The notes under the pieces: model-generated
What the model saw: only the letters and a program-made list of their open reading frames with translations
Databases searched by the model: none
What the model was told of the DNA's origin: nothing
In this document: positions 11,248 to 22,068 of the stretch, piece after piece
Layout: every line of letters starts with the position of its first letter
Position numbering within the stretch: position 1 is the stretch's first letter
Translations under genes and position numbers: made by a program
Source of the DNA: Periplaneta americana
Taxonomy: Eukaryota > Arthropoda > Insecta > Blattodea > Blattidae
Reading direction: 5' to 3'
Assembly (NCBI RefSeq): GCF_040183065.1
Contig: NC_091122.1
Location: 80,725,455 to 80,789,454, forward strand
Length of the DNA stretch: 64,000 bases

Positions 11248-12421
11248 CTATACCCTTGAGACAGGAGGACAGGGAGGCAGGCGTTACTCCCAGGTTTTGG
11301 TAGTCACGATTAGACTCCATGAAACTCTTTGGATAGTGCAACCGCTTTGAAATGTTCTTGTCTTAACTGGGCTAAACAAAATCCCTCCCTAACAATATCT
11401 AAATTTGTTGATCGATGGAACTATCATAGAGCCAATGGACTAGTATATATCCATCGATTCATAGAGTTTCTGAAATTGAGACAACTCATCCTGCCTAAGG
11501 TTTTCCCGTGGTTTTCCTAAGGCTCTAAGACAAATGTCGGGATGAGCCCTAAAAGAAATAAGCCACGGACCTGCACTGATATCCCCATGAATCCCTTTAA
11601 TTACTCTAAATTAATTAATAATTACATCTCTCCCCTCTCTTCGTAATTGAGTCACCATAAAGCCAAATGGCCGGTCTCTAAATTGAGACGATTCAACAAG
11701 GCTCATGACAACAATCACCTCCTACCTAATAGCCAAATTGGCTAGTCTCTTATATGAGACAACTCATCCTGCCTAATGTATTCCGTGATTTTCCTAAGGC
11801 GTAAGACTAATGTCGGGAAGAGCCCTATAAGAAATGGGCCACGGACCTATATGCCCTTCCCCATATATATTCCCCTTTTCTTGTAAACGACGTATGCCCT
11901 AGTTCAGAACCTATAAATTGTCTATTAAATGAACGAGGTCACTCAATTAGTCGCAATTTGAAAGGACAGGGACCTCTCAAATTGCAGATTTAGATTTCAC
12001 GGCGCTTCTTGTGACGGCCTTCATTGCCTTGTCATCAAACAACAGATGACAGAGTCTTCACGACCCCACTTGCACTGCGAAATGGCTAAGCACCTTTCAA
12101 TGCGTAAGATAACACCTGCCATCCTAACGGCAAACAACAGCCATTTCCTCCTCGCCCCGTCCTGTGATCCCTTGATCACATTTCAGTCCCCGTCGCGTAT
12201 GTGGTACCTAAGAGGTTACGTCAATATTCGGTTATCCCCTTCAAAATTTTCTAGAGCTCCTTCAGTGGAGCAGCGTAACCCGGGGTGAGACTAGTGGCCA
12301 ACAGGCTTGGAGCTCACATATTCAGTTTCGTACAGCCCGCAACCCTTTGCAGGGACGCGTTATGCGTTTTTTTTAATTTTTCCTCACAATTATCCCCTTT
12401 CGATTTTTCGATTTTTTTCGA
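11248..12421 (+). repeat. LINE 3' untranslated region
   Basis: From the ORF2 stop to the TCGATTTTTCGATTTTTTTCG end. Contains recurring submotifs such as GACTAGCCAATTTGGCTA-type blocks and CATCCTGCCTAAGG, seen in both inverted copies. No ORF of note. Confidence 0.7.
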
Positions 12422-12567
12422 GTCTCAATGCCAGATCCTGATACACACAGCAGATCTCTCCGCACACGTGTACCACGCCAGTGAAGATGTCCACCGGAGT
12501 ATTGAACGAAACGTTTGGTTGTAACATCGACAGACCACGGCCCTCTAGCCCGGAAAATACGCATCCT
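12422..12567 (+). repeat. PLE 3' end with hammerhead-like core, right copy
   Basis: Begins GTCTCAATGCC and continues with GTGAAGAT-GTCCAC, a loop, GAAACG and CAGACCACGGCC. Inverted partner of 4622-4799. It lacks the outermost 30 bp (the CACGGCCGG segment) present on the left. 12582-12930 shows nothing recognisable. Confidence 0.6.
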
Positions 12568-12932
12568 ATATATATATATATTTATACGAAAGCGGATACG
12601 AATTCGGGTTTTCTGCGTGGGAAGTCAGAGTTTTACCACGGAGCTATGACACATACACAGTTCAAACGGTTGTTTGCCCGTATAAGAGTATGTTCTTGGA
12701 TCTCGGTGGTTTCGTCCTTACTACTCTGATTTTAGTCTTGTGTACCAGGCGCACAGCCGAACGGAACTTAGGCAAGTTTTCGCTTCAAGAATCGGGTCAT
12801 TTTTTTTTTGTCTAAGAGTGTACATACTTTAATGTTTAACTCACTATAATGTCAAGTAAATGGCTCATAATGATTTCATATTTATAAAGGAAATTATTTA
12901 TGTGAGTTTGATTATATTTTATTAATTATGAA

Positions 12933-14291
12933 TTATATCCTCCCATCTTCCCCCATCAATAAAAGAGCAAGCCTAACTTTCGTGAGCAGCATTCGCCCCT
13001 GATCAAAACTGAAGTAAAGTTTACGATTATGATCGCATGGATGAGGGACACACGTCTTGAGTTCTCCGCCTCCATATTGCTTAAACATAGAAACATCAGT
13101 GCTGTGATTATCTGTCACTATCCTAAGTACATAGAAACCACAGTCTTCTACAGCATTGATCACTTGCTTAACTCAAAGGTGGAGGTCGGAGCCCTGCAGA
13201 CCTCTAACTAGGAAATAAGCCGCGGGATTAGTGTACTTTGTAGACAAACCGTTTACCACAGAACAGAGTAGCTTGTTTGCTAACACATGATATTTCCCTA
13301 TGTTTGCGTCATACACCCCGTCAGCATTGACTGCTTCAAAGAATTTATCAATTGTCCTGTCATAGATAAGGCGTTCCTTTATTGCCATTTCATCAACGAT
13401 AACTGAGACAGTCTTATCTATTGGTTGCAGATTCTCACACTCAGCTTTAAGCCTGTCCTTTACTAACTGTGAAATTCCCACATCACAGTCAATATGACCC
13501 ATGTACCTGTCTAGAGTAGGCCTACTTCGTGAAGGAGCTGAAATAAATCCTGAAGTTCTACCATGCTCATAACCCTTAGGGGATGCTATTCTCCACACAA
13601 CACAGTATCGAATAGATTGTTCTGACCACTTTGGTGTTTTCATTTCGAAATTGTTAATTTGGTCCAATAGGTACACAGCTTTCTGATTCTTTTCGTTTGC
13701 AGCCTCTTTTATCATATTGATTTTCTTTATTTGTGGACACCCGTCGAGCTTCTGCGCGCTCTCAAGTTCAGATTTTACGTCCGCCAATTGTTTTTGCAGT
13801 CTCTGTATTCTGGATCGAAGCCTGCTATTTATTATCTTTTGGTAAACATTATTTCTTGTCGGAAAATCAACTTGAATTCCGATGCCACTCTCTACGTGCC
13901 TTTCATTTCCACTATTTTCTATTGATGGACCCACTTCATTGTTGATTGTTTGTCGTTCTTCTCGATGTATCCTTTCTCGTATTTTCCGAGAAGTTTCCTT
14001 GCTTTTCTGAACATAGCTTGGATAATCAAGAAATATGGTTGGTACAACACCAGGCTTTAAAATCTTTCTTTTACAATTTTCCCTATAGTCTTCTTCTTGG
14101 AAATGAAGGCTACAAACACGTGCATAATCGGATGGAATCCACTCATTTCCTTTGGTATCACCTTGTCTTCTTATAACAGCTAGCCATCTTTCTCGAAGTT
14201 CTTTGGCCGAAGGAATTTCATGAAATCTTATTCCTACCGAACTAGATTTTACCTATTTGTGTTTGCAAAAAGGCACACAACAATTAACCAT
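12933..14291 (-). pseudogene. THAP/P-element transposase, truncated copy
   Basis: On the minus strand from 14291: a THAP zinc finger (NCCVPFC ... RVCSLHF, then VVPTIF), a coiled coil (LRSRIQRLQKQLADVKSEL), and the P-type catalytic region (VSVIVDEMAIKERLIYD; IVTDNHSTDVSMF; HPCDHNRKL). A stop lies in the THAP domain after FCKHK and another before VKQVINAVEDCG. The protein ends at YFSFDQG, and the C-terminal third of the family is missing. Related to, but clearly diverged from, the copy at 14659. Confidence 0.8.
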
Positions 14292-14443
14292 TTTCAATCA
14301 TTACTACGTTTGCGACTATGTAAATCTGTGCTCAAACACCGACATGTATAGATACGCACTGCTATACACCACACCATTGTACTGATATGTGTGCGTTGGG
14401 TGGCGCCAATGGCGGAGAATTATGTCAATACATGTGTACTTCC

Positions 14444-17400
14444 ACGGCCGACTTGATGCTCGCTTTGCTTCGTCCTTACCGGCCTTGACAATTCATATTG
14501 ATCCCTGTGTTAAAGCTGTAATCTAGAAAATGTGAAATTTCCGCCAGATTGCATTAGTTGCCAAGGTTCGCGGAGGAATGTGTGTATGGTTTCTTGTGCG
14601 ATTATACTAAAATATTGTGCTTCTTTCTACTGGTGAGTTTATTGTGATGTGATTCAAAATGACGAATTGTTGTGTACCATTCTGTACCTCGAATAGAAAA
14701 AAGAGTGGAGGAAGAATATCATTCCACGAATTTCCGAGTGATAGGGAAAGATGCGAAAAATGGCTTAAAATGATTTCACTCCAAGACTTCGTTCCAAACA
14801 GCAACTCACCATCTTCAGTCGTTTGTAGTTTACATTTCAAGGAAGAAGATTATTCTAATAATGGAAAATTTAGACGATTAAAACCAAATTCTGTGCCAAC
14901 AATATTCCATCATTATCCTAGGTATAAAGTGACAAATATCAACAGACCAAGACGAACGATTATTAAAACTGATCTCCCTCCACCAAAGAAACGCAAATCT
15001 TTTAGTAATATTGGTTTTTCACTATTTGAGCAAGATGTCCCGAGTGGCTCAACATCAGTTAGTGACATTTCCTTCTTGCCAGTTGAAAATGACCATAAAG
15101 CCACGCAAACAGAAGCTGTCAACATTGACGAGCTAAAAAGAAATATTAACAGATTGCGTGTGAAAATTACACGACTTAATCGGTTGTTACCTGAGAAGCA
15201 AGATGAGATAACGGAAACAACCAAAAAACTCCAACTAATTAAAAGAGATCCGTTACATAAGGAACTGGAAAATGTAAAGAAAGAGGCAGATGAAGGCAGT
15301 ATTCATGCAAAATTTATCCTAGATCAGCTGCTTAATCATCGAAAGAGAATACCAAGGTGGAATAGTGAGACAATCAGAGAATGCATAATACTGCAATACA
15401 CTTCTCCTAAAGGTTATTCCCATATACGATCAAGAGGTTTTTTAAACTTCCTTCTAAGAGAACGCTCACGAAATATTCTGGCCCTACTGATTGCTCGTCT
15501 GGTGTCACTCCTTTGATTAAAGAAAGGTTGGTCTTAGAGGCAAAAAACCTCATTGTAATCGAGCGGTTTTCATCACTTATTGTAGACGAGGCTGCAATCA
15601 ACCCCAAGATAATATACGATCGCAAGCTTGATACTTTTTTTGGCTATAAGGAAACATCAGAAGCACAAAGAAATAAGGATGAAATACTTGATATTCCCAA
15701 GAAAGAAGTAGTGGCTAATCGAGTCTTGTATTTTGTTTTAAGGGGGCTCTCAACCAGCTACCGTATACCATGTGCATTTTTCTTCACAAAACTATTATCA
15801 GGGCAAGAGTTATATATACTAACATTGCAAGTGATTAGTGAAGTCGAGAAATGTGGTTTTATAGTTATTAGAATTGTTTCTGACAACCATAAAAGCAATA
15901 CTACAATGATGAAGCATCTTTCAGGTGGTTCATTGAAACCCGTGACCACACACCCTTGTGATGGAAACAGAAAGTTATTTCTAAGTTTTGACCAGTGCCA
16001 CATATTGAAAAACATCAGAACCCAATTCCTGGAACGTGAAATGTCTGATGGTACTGGAACAATCTCAGGGAAATACGTGAAATTGTTACACAAACTCCAA
16101 AAAGATGATACAGTGAAACCTGTCAGATATCTCACGAAAAAACACGTTGAGCCTACTGCATTTGAAAAAATGAACGTTCGAAGGGCAAAAGAAATATTTT
16201 CTCCATGTGTAATTGCTGCTATCAGAACATTAAAAGAAAATGCAAGCTCACACCCTGAAGCCCTCAAATTCAAAGATTCTGATGCGAATTGACTTTTATG
16301 GAAAATATTAACAAGTGGTTCGCAATGCATGATATTAGCAATACACATTATCATGTGGAAAGTCGAAATCATGATAAGCAACAGCTCTTCTCTTTGGATG
16401 ATTATCGTCTAGATTGGCTAGAAAATTAGTTCCTTTCTTATCTCCATACAACGAAGTGTGCAAGTAGCACACGTCAAAAAGTTTTCCTAACTAACAAGAC
16501 ATATGAAGCTATCACGTTGACAACAAAATCAACTGTTCTCTGCATTAAATATCTTTTAGAAAATGGATACCATTATGTTCTTACTAGAGCATTTTCAAGT
16601 GATCCTGTTGAGTCGCTCTTTAGTACATTGCGCCGTATGTCCGGATCAAATGACATGTTGGATGCAAGGGCAGTGAACTTCAGTTTGCAAAAGATATTGA
16701 AAACGGGTATTTTGTGCATGTCAAACTTTAGCAATGTAGAGAACCATACATCTGACATGACAGATGGACGACCTATTCAAGAAGTAGATATGCCAGATAC
16801 TGCTGCTGCACCATATAGTATTCCTGAGTCAGTTTTAAACATCCTGCAACAGCTACTAAATCAATCAGGTAAGCTATAGGCATATTCAATGACAATTAGT
16901 CATTTGATTTACTAGTAACTGTTACGGTGTTTCATTTAAATTTTCTGTGGTTTTTATGTATTTATTATTGCAATTTTTTGTAAACCAGTAATGGATTTTT
17001 TTTACAGACATACCATTACCAACAATGAAAACAGCAAGTTTGACATACATTGGTGGCTATATAGCACGAATAGTGGAAGAAAGGGTCTCCTGCATAGGGT
17101 GCTTAGATTGTATAGCTGAAAACACTAATAGCTCTCCATTGATGGATGAGTCTTAATGCAAATCAAGATTTAGGAGCTCTGCGATATCCGAAACCTACCT
17201 TTGTTTCAGTGTTATCAGTCATTCATCATTTTGTTGAACGGGCAGTACCATTCATACCAAACAAGAATATATTAGAAAATTTGTGTTCGGAAATTTAGCC
17301 GTTACTGTGTAGATGCCTTCTCTTGCAATGCCCAATTTGTGACGAAGACGACCAAAAACGACTTGCTGATATCATTACTGTGAAATTTGTTAGGCCACTT

Positions 17401-17961
17401 CGAGATAACATTGCAGCAGCTTTAACTGAAAAGCTTGTTCCTTCGAAGAATGTGGCTTATAATGCACTGAGTCGCAAATTTTGAAGCTATGATTCTTGAA
17501 TATGCAATATCAAGTGGAATGTACCAGTGCAGTGAGTGAAATTATAAAACTTAGTACAAGTTATGGTAAATATTCACCCTAAGTGATTATTTAGAAACAT
17601 CGCAGTTTAGGCTAGGGGTGCTACTCAGCGAATGAACTACAAAATTACGCCTCTGTCATCATGTTACTTAAACTGAAAAGGTTACTATGTGTTATCTTCC
17701 CTGCTTTTAAACTCACGCTTTTACCATAATTAACAGAACTAAACATAATAACACTTATTATTATTTTCTTATTTATTATTTATAAGTGTTATTATTACTC
17801 TATAATCATTTATTTTAATTCATATTGAGTATTTCTTCTGTGGACACCAGAGCTTGGCAGACAGCGCCTCGTGGTGGAATTGAGAAATTATCCAATTTCA
17901 AGGAAACATTACTATTGTCTAGGCCGTATACAAAAAAGCGAAGGGACATCAAGTCGGCCGT
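14444..17961 (+). mobile_element. P-element-superfamily DNA transposon, about 3.5 kb
   Basis: A THAP transposase lies between inverted ends: ACGGCCGACTTGATG at 14444-14458 and its reverse complement at 17947-17961. A few more matching bases lie on each side (GTAC and GCTTCG). P elements make 8-bp duplications; none can be called with confidence here. Confidence 0.65.
14659..17485 (+). pseudogene. THAP-domain P-element transposase (THAP9-like)
   Basis: 14659-15516: C2CH THAP finger with Cys5, Cys9, Trp35, Cys56 and His59 and the SVPTIF box, then a coiled coil (INRLRVKITRLNRLL). 15513-16292: catalytic domain with LIVDEAAINPKIIYDRK, IVSDNHKSN and HPCDGNRKL. 16517-16879: TLTTKSTVLCIKYLL and SSDPVESLFSTLRR. 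A likely intron is 16869-17007 (CAG|GTAAGC ... TTTACAG), after which the end is LTYIGGYIARIVEERVSC and LADIITVKFVRPLRDNIA. The frame is broken near 15470, 16290, 16430 and after 17150, so this is a relic. Confidence 0.85.
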
Positions 17962-19331
17962 AGTACGGCGGGTTCCATGTTAAACTATAGCATAGAGCAG
18001 GCGGTTAACAACGAGACGCTAGGCGAAGGGATCCAGACGGCGGTGGTACGTACAATAATTTCATAGGAGTGGTATGGTAAATTTTCTGTCTACAATTAAG
18101 GAAGGTAGATATGGTAAATTAAAATCACAATATAAATTCGTTTTTATTGAACCTCAAACTAGCTTCCATTCTAAACTTAAAATGTTGATGCGAACAGATT
18201 ATGTTAACATGTAAAATTCTCTTCACATTAAAATAACACAGTTTTGTAATTATTTCTGCAACATATGATGCAACAAAAAGTAAACGGAACTTATAGACAC
18301 ATTACACTAAATAAAGCTTAGCAATGATACGCAATAAAGTTATAATATAATATCTCACTGAGCTCCATACACAGAAATGGAAAACCCGAACATACATTAC
18401 GGCCTGGTCTAGATCGAAAAGGCATTGACTGTGCCGTATTTCGCTTTGTTGTGAAAAGTTGTGTAAATTGTGAAATTTTCGTTATCGGTTGTAATAACTG
18501 TAAATGGCTAAAATGCAATAATTTGAATAATAATATGGGACAAGGAGACGTTTGTGTCAAAGACGTTTTATAGTATAACCTAGACTCACTACGAGCGCTG
18601 TTCCTAGACCAAAAATTTAACACTTTCGCGCATCTCCATCTTGAGGGTGAGTGCCATGTGATTACAATATGTTTACATCACAATTCCGCCTAATTTGAAA
18701 TAACATAGAAGGTTATTCAGTATTATTGAATATGTTAGAAGTAAGTGCGTATTAATTTAATCAATAGTGTGTGTATATAGTGTTTATATAGTTTACTGTA
18801 AATGAATCGTTCTCCTGTGATATACGTGAAATCACAGTGTAGGCCTACTATTGTGTCTATACAAATAGTGTTTATATAGTCTTTTACACATTGGACAGTT
18901 TTTGGGCTCATGTTCGGTGCCCGTGGCACGATCCCACGTGAAACTTTAAATCAACTTAAACAATATAAAATTTCTGATGCAACGATTGATGCCATAGGAT
19001 CTCACGTATTAAAATCATCCTTAGCTATAATTAGTAATCATTTGTACCCAACAAAATTTTTATTGTAAATGATTTCCTACGTTTTCTTATCTTAATGTTT
19101 TTTTCTTTTTCTTTCCAAGTGTCACAAAATTGTTTTGTTTACTTATTATCCTTCATGAATTGAAGAGTAGGCCGATCTATCGAACCCTTATTTAGGGCGG
19201 CTTTTGTTTATACAAATTATCTATTTTCTTTGTTATAAGTGGAACCATCGTGTGCTCTTGTGCTGCATACAACTGTACAAATAGTGTATTTAGTTTTATC
19301 GTACTCCTATATAAATTACGTAAGTGGAATT
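17962..19331. other. no recognisable feature
   Basis: AT-rich sequence with short ORFs only. An incomplete duplicate of the THAP start (TGTGCTGCATACAACTGTAC) lies at about 19258-19280. Confidence 0.4.
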
Positions 19332-19645
19332 ATGGTTCATAGTTGTGCCGCATACAACTGTACGAATCGACGTAAGAAGGATTCGAAAATATCTTTTCAC
19401 AAGTAAGTTAGTTACATATATTATATTAGGATATTGTAAAATGACTGAGAACATTAGTACATATTTATTGTGTTAATAGAAGAGAATGTTTTATAGCAGT
19501 AAGCGCAAACTTTCTTTTTAGGTTTCCATTGCAAAAGCCTGAGCTTCTCAGTTAATGGTTATCTCCTGTTAAACGCGATAAATTTATACCATCAATTCAC
19601 CACCAGTATTGCTTTGCACAAGAAGATAGTTAGACAACATCTCTC
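19332..19645 (+). pseudogene. degenerate THAP-domain fragment (two exons)
   Basis: Exon 19332-19402 reads MVHSCAAYNCTNRRKKDSKI, then SFHK, ending AA|GTAAGT. The next exon starts after TTTTTAG at 19523 and continues in phase with FPLQKPELLS, a stop, then WLSPVKRDKFIPSIHHQYCF. This is the C-x4-C and W order of THAP fingers, but the closing Cys-x2-His pair is not preserved (YCFAQEDS). The remainder of the gene is not found. Confidence 0.55.
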
Positions 19646-19805
19646 TAAATCAATTTTATTTATGAATCAATAGGTGAGTGCAAAATAAATCTAGTTAAGT
19701 ATTTTCATACTATCTAGATATGGCCTAGTTACAATATTTTGAAATTCTTGCACATATTCGATTTAATAATAACAGTTGATGCATTTCCTTGTTTATTGAA
19801 ATATT

Positions 19806-20516
19806 TATTATTAGGCCTAAGCAAAATGCACACAGTGTGCAAGATTAAGTTAATGTCCTAACTCGATTAATTAAATATTTCAGGAACTCCATCGGTACAG
19901 ATTTGATGAATTGTGTAAATATGTATAGGCCTAATAACGGAGAGAAGAATTTTTAATTGACAGTTTTAGCATAAGTGCTTAATATTTGTTGTTCACAAAG
20001 ATGACGATTACTGACTGACAGTTCCAGTTTCTTCAATTATTTGCTGTTGTAGACTACTATAGGAATGCAGGTGATTACGTTTCACTGTTTATATTTGTTT
20101 TTATCCTTGTTACTCTTTTAGCTTATATTTGGTTGTTTTTTATGGTATAGTAATAAATCTTAGTGTCTTTTGCGGTTGCGTTCTATCAGCATTACTTTTC
20201 GTCCGCTATTTTTCACGACCGCAAGATGCACACAATGTGCAAGATTAAGTTAATGTTCTCACTCGGTTATTGAAATATATTTCAGGAAGCCCATCCTACG
20301 GATATGATGAATTATGTAAATAGAAATACACCCAAGTCACAAAGTCGACGAAGATTATTGACTGACAGTTGCAGGATTAATATTTTTGATTATTTGATGT
20401 TATACCACAAGAATGCAGGTAATTACGTTTTACTATTTATATTTGTCTTTATCCTTGTTACTCTTAGGCTCATGTTTGGTTGTTTTTATGTTATATAGTA
20501 ATAAATCTTAGTTTGT
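19806..20516. repeat. diverged tandem duplication, units of about 300-360 bp
   Basis: 19806-20166 and 20212-20516 share CACA-TGTGCAAGATTAAGTTAATG, a TGATGAATT-TGTAAAT block, GACTGACAGTT, GGAATGCAGGT-ATTACGTTT and ATATAGTAATAAATCTTAG. Each ends in an exon-like piece followed by GCAGGT. Function unknown. Confidence 0.55.
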
Positions 20517-20520
20517 TTTT

Positions 20521-20659
20521 ATGGCGGCGAGCGATCGCTTCAATTTGGGTCCAGTCATACCTTCTGCGCATCTGGCAGTGTGGGGACTTGGTTTGTGGTA
20601 CTATAAATATTGTAAGAAAAAGAGGTCAGAGTTATCCTTCTTCCGAAAGATCCAGGAAG
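20521..20659 (+). CDS. candidate first exon of unknown gene
   Basis: ATGGCGGCG context start; reads MAASDRFNLGPVIPSAHLAV, then WGLGLWYYKYCKKKR (a short hydrophobic stretch followed by basic residues), and stops at a GAAG|GTGAGT donor. Could encode a small single-pass membrane protein's N terminus. No downstream exon was identified; the family is not recognised. Confidence 0.35.
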
Positions 20660-20810
20660 GTGAGTTTATAAAGTTTAATATATACTTTATGAAAATAATA
20701 TATAAACCTTATGTATTTCACATTTCAATAGTGGAAGGAAGGTGTTAACTTTTTCAAAAGAATACGATATCGAAAGTACAATACATTTTATCGTCTGCTG
20801 GGGAAAGGGT

Positions 20811-20901
20811 CTGTGATGAGACGATAGTAGCGATCCTCTTGGTGAGCAACTATCTATGTTTGCATAGTTAGTAATTATTGAGCTTCGTGACTGTATATAT
20901 T
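20811..20901. mobile_element. partial copy of the CAGTCACGAAGCT MITE
   Basis: Shares the interior (GCGATCCT..TGGT.AGCAACTATCTATG) and right terminus (GAGCTTCGTGACTGTATATA) of the complete copy at 22832-22994. The left terminus is missing. Confidence 0.6.
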
Positions 20902-21187
20902 AGACTTTGGTAGCGCCTTTTGTGTGAACAGACTCGCAACGTCCAATTGTAACTTTTGCAGCATCGGGTTGCGCAGCACGAAAAGTAGCGTGCAACGCGC
21001 TACTTTTGGCTTACGTGTGAACACGACACGCAACTTTTGCAGGTGCAGTACGAAAGTTGCACAGCAAAAGTAGCGACGTGTGACCGTGCCGTTTTGTAAT
21101 AACTAGATGGCAGCATAGTAAACCTGACAAAAGTTGTTACCGTTAAAACCTATAAGGCCGAGTAATCTGTGTATATATGATATATAG

Positions 21188-21566
21188 TCCCGTCGCTCTA
21201 ATTTCCGGCAGCCAATCGCGATGCAGGTCGGCTACATTTATCTATGCCATTAAACGTGTGCGTCTTGTGATTCGCTGAGGAAGACGTTATTCATTTCTTA
21301 AGGCTCGATAAATACTTAATATAATCGCCCGCCATTTTGGGTCTTTCGTTGGAGTTCGCAGAAAGCACACGAAGACGTTATTTGCCGCTCAATTATTTGC
21401 TGAATTACAGTGTGTTTGATTTATTAGCATAGGAGCTACGACATGATAATGTTTAACGGTGTGACAAATAGGTTCCTCGTATGGTAGCTCGGCAACGAAA
21501 GAACAAAAATGGCGAACGTTACTACCTACCTAGACTTTATAGAGCCTTCACTTCCTAAGACGTAAG
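21188..21566 (+). repeat. dispersed repeat, copy 1 (about 380 bp)
   Basis: Closely matches 33800-34172: shared blocks include CTCTAATTTCCGGCAGCCAA, CGCCCGCCATTTTGG, ACGACATGATAATGTTTAAC and AAAAATGGCGAACG. It has no tRNA-like promoter or terminal repeats. Sequence following it (GTCACGCCGGGAATAA) recurs at 46774. Class unknown. Confidence 0.6.
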
Positions 21567-22068
21567 CAAAGATGAGGAGTCACGCCGGGAATAATAAGAG
21601 CGTCGCGACTTTAGGATATGATCTACGGTATTATTAATTGTAATGCCTGCGATCATATGAAAATTCAGGGATTGGCGACATTGGGCTATAGTAGCGCGTC
21701 AATACGGCGACTTCACCTAACAACAATCTGGCCACTCTGGTCAGAACATAGATAAATAACAGAAGATATTAGTCAATCATGGACATCTGTAAATAAGCTA
21801 CATAATAACAACAAGAGAGCAGTATAGATGTTGGGATAATAGTTTTAAATCTATTAATTTTTGTGTTCAACTGGTTTACGAATTCATTTAGCAGTGAATT
21901 CGATTAGGCGCTGTTGTCTTTTGGCGTTGCCACGAGGCAATAATAATAATCTGTGCAGACGATATTTTACATAGTTTATTGGCAGTAATCTGCTAGATGA
22001 CAGAAAGACGCTGTTGTGTAGGTTAGCTTAAACTGGTTAGGTACAATGTTTCTACCGGAATTGATAGC

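Larger units (their letters stand above)
8154..12421 (+). mobile_element. Jockey-clade non-LTR retrotransposon
   Basis: A LINE with the tail of ORF1, an APE/RT ORF2 and a 1.17-kb 3' region ending in TCGATTTTT-type repeats instead of poly(A). ORF1 lacks zinc knuckles, so the copy is probably 5'-truncated. Flanking GTCTCAAT/GTCTCAATGCC fits a TSD in PLE sequence. The 3' region occurs twice more in the window in inverted orientation (4800-6015, 6450-7499). Confidence 0.8.
4622..12567. mobile_element. inverted composite of Penelope-like element and Jockey-clade LINE, about 7.9 kb
   Basis: The outer arms are inverted copies of each other: 4622-6015 (minus) and about 11206-12567 (plus), nearly 1.4 kb each. 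Each arm is LINE 3' sequence followed by a PLE 3' end. On the minus strand the order is PLE end and LINE in antisense, PLE endonuclease tail (8060-7500), a second LINE tail (7499-6450), the A-to-G hypermutated hairpin (6438-6016), a third LINE tail, and a PLE end. (AT)n runs flank both ends (4604-4621, 12567-12581) and may be the duplicated target. The element is a fossil and no part looks functional. Confidence 0.7.
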
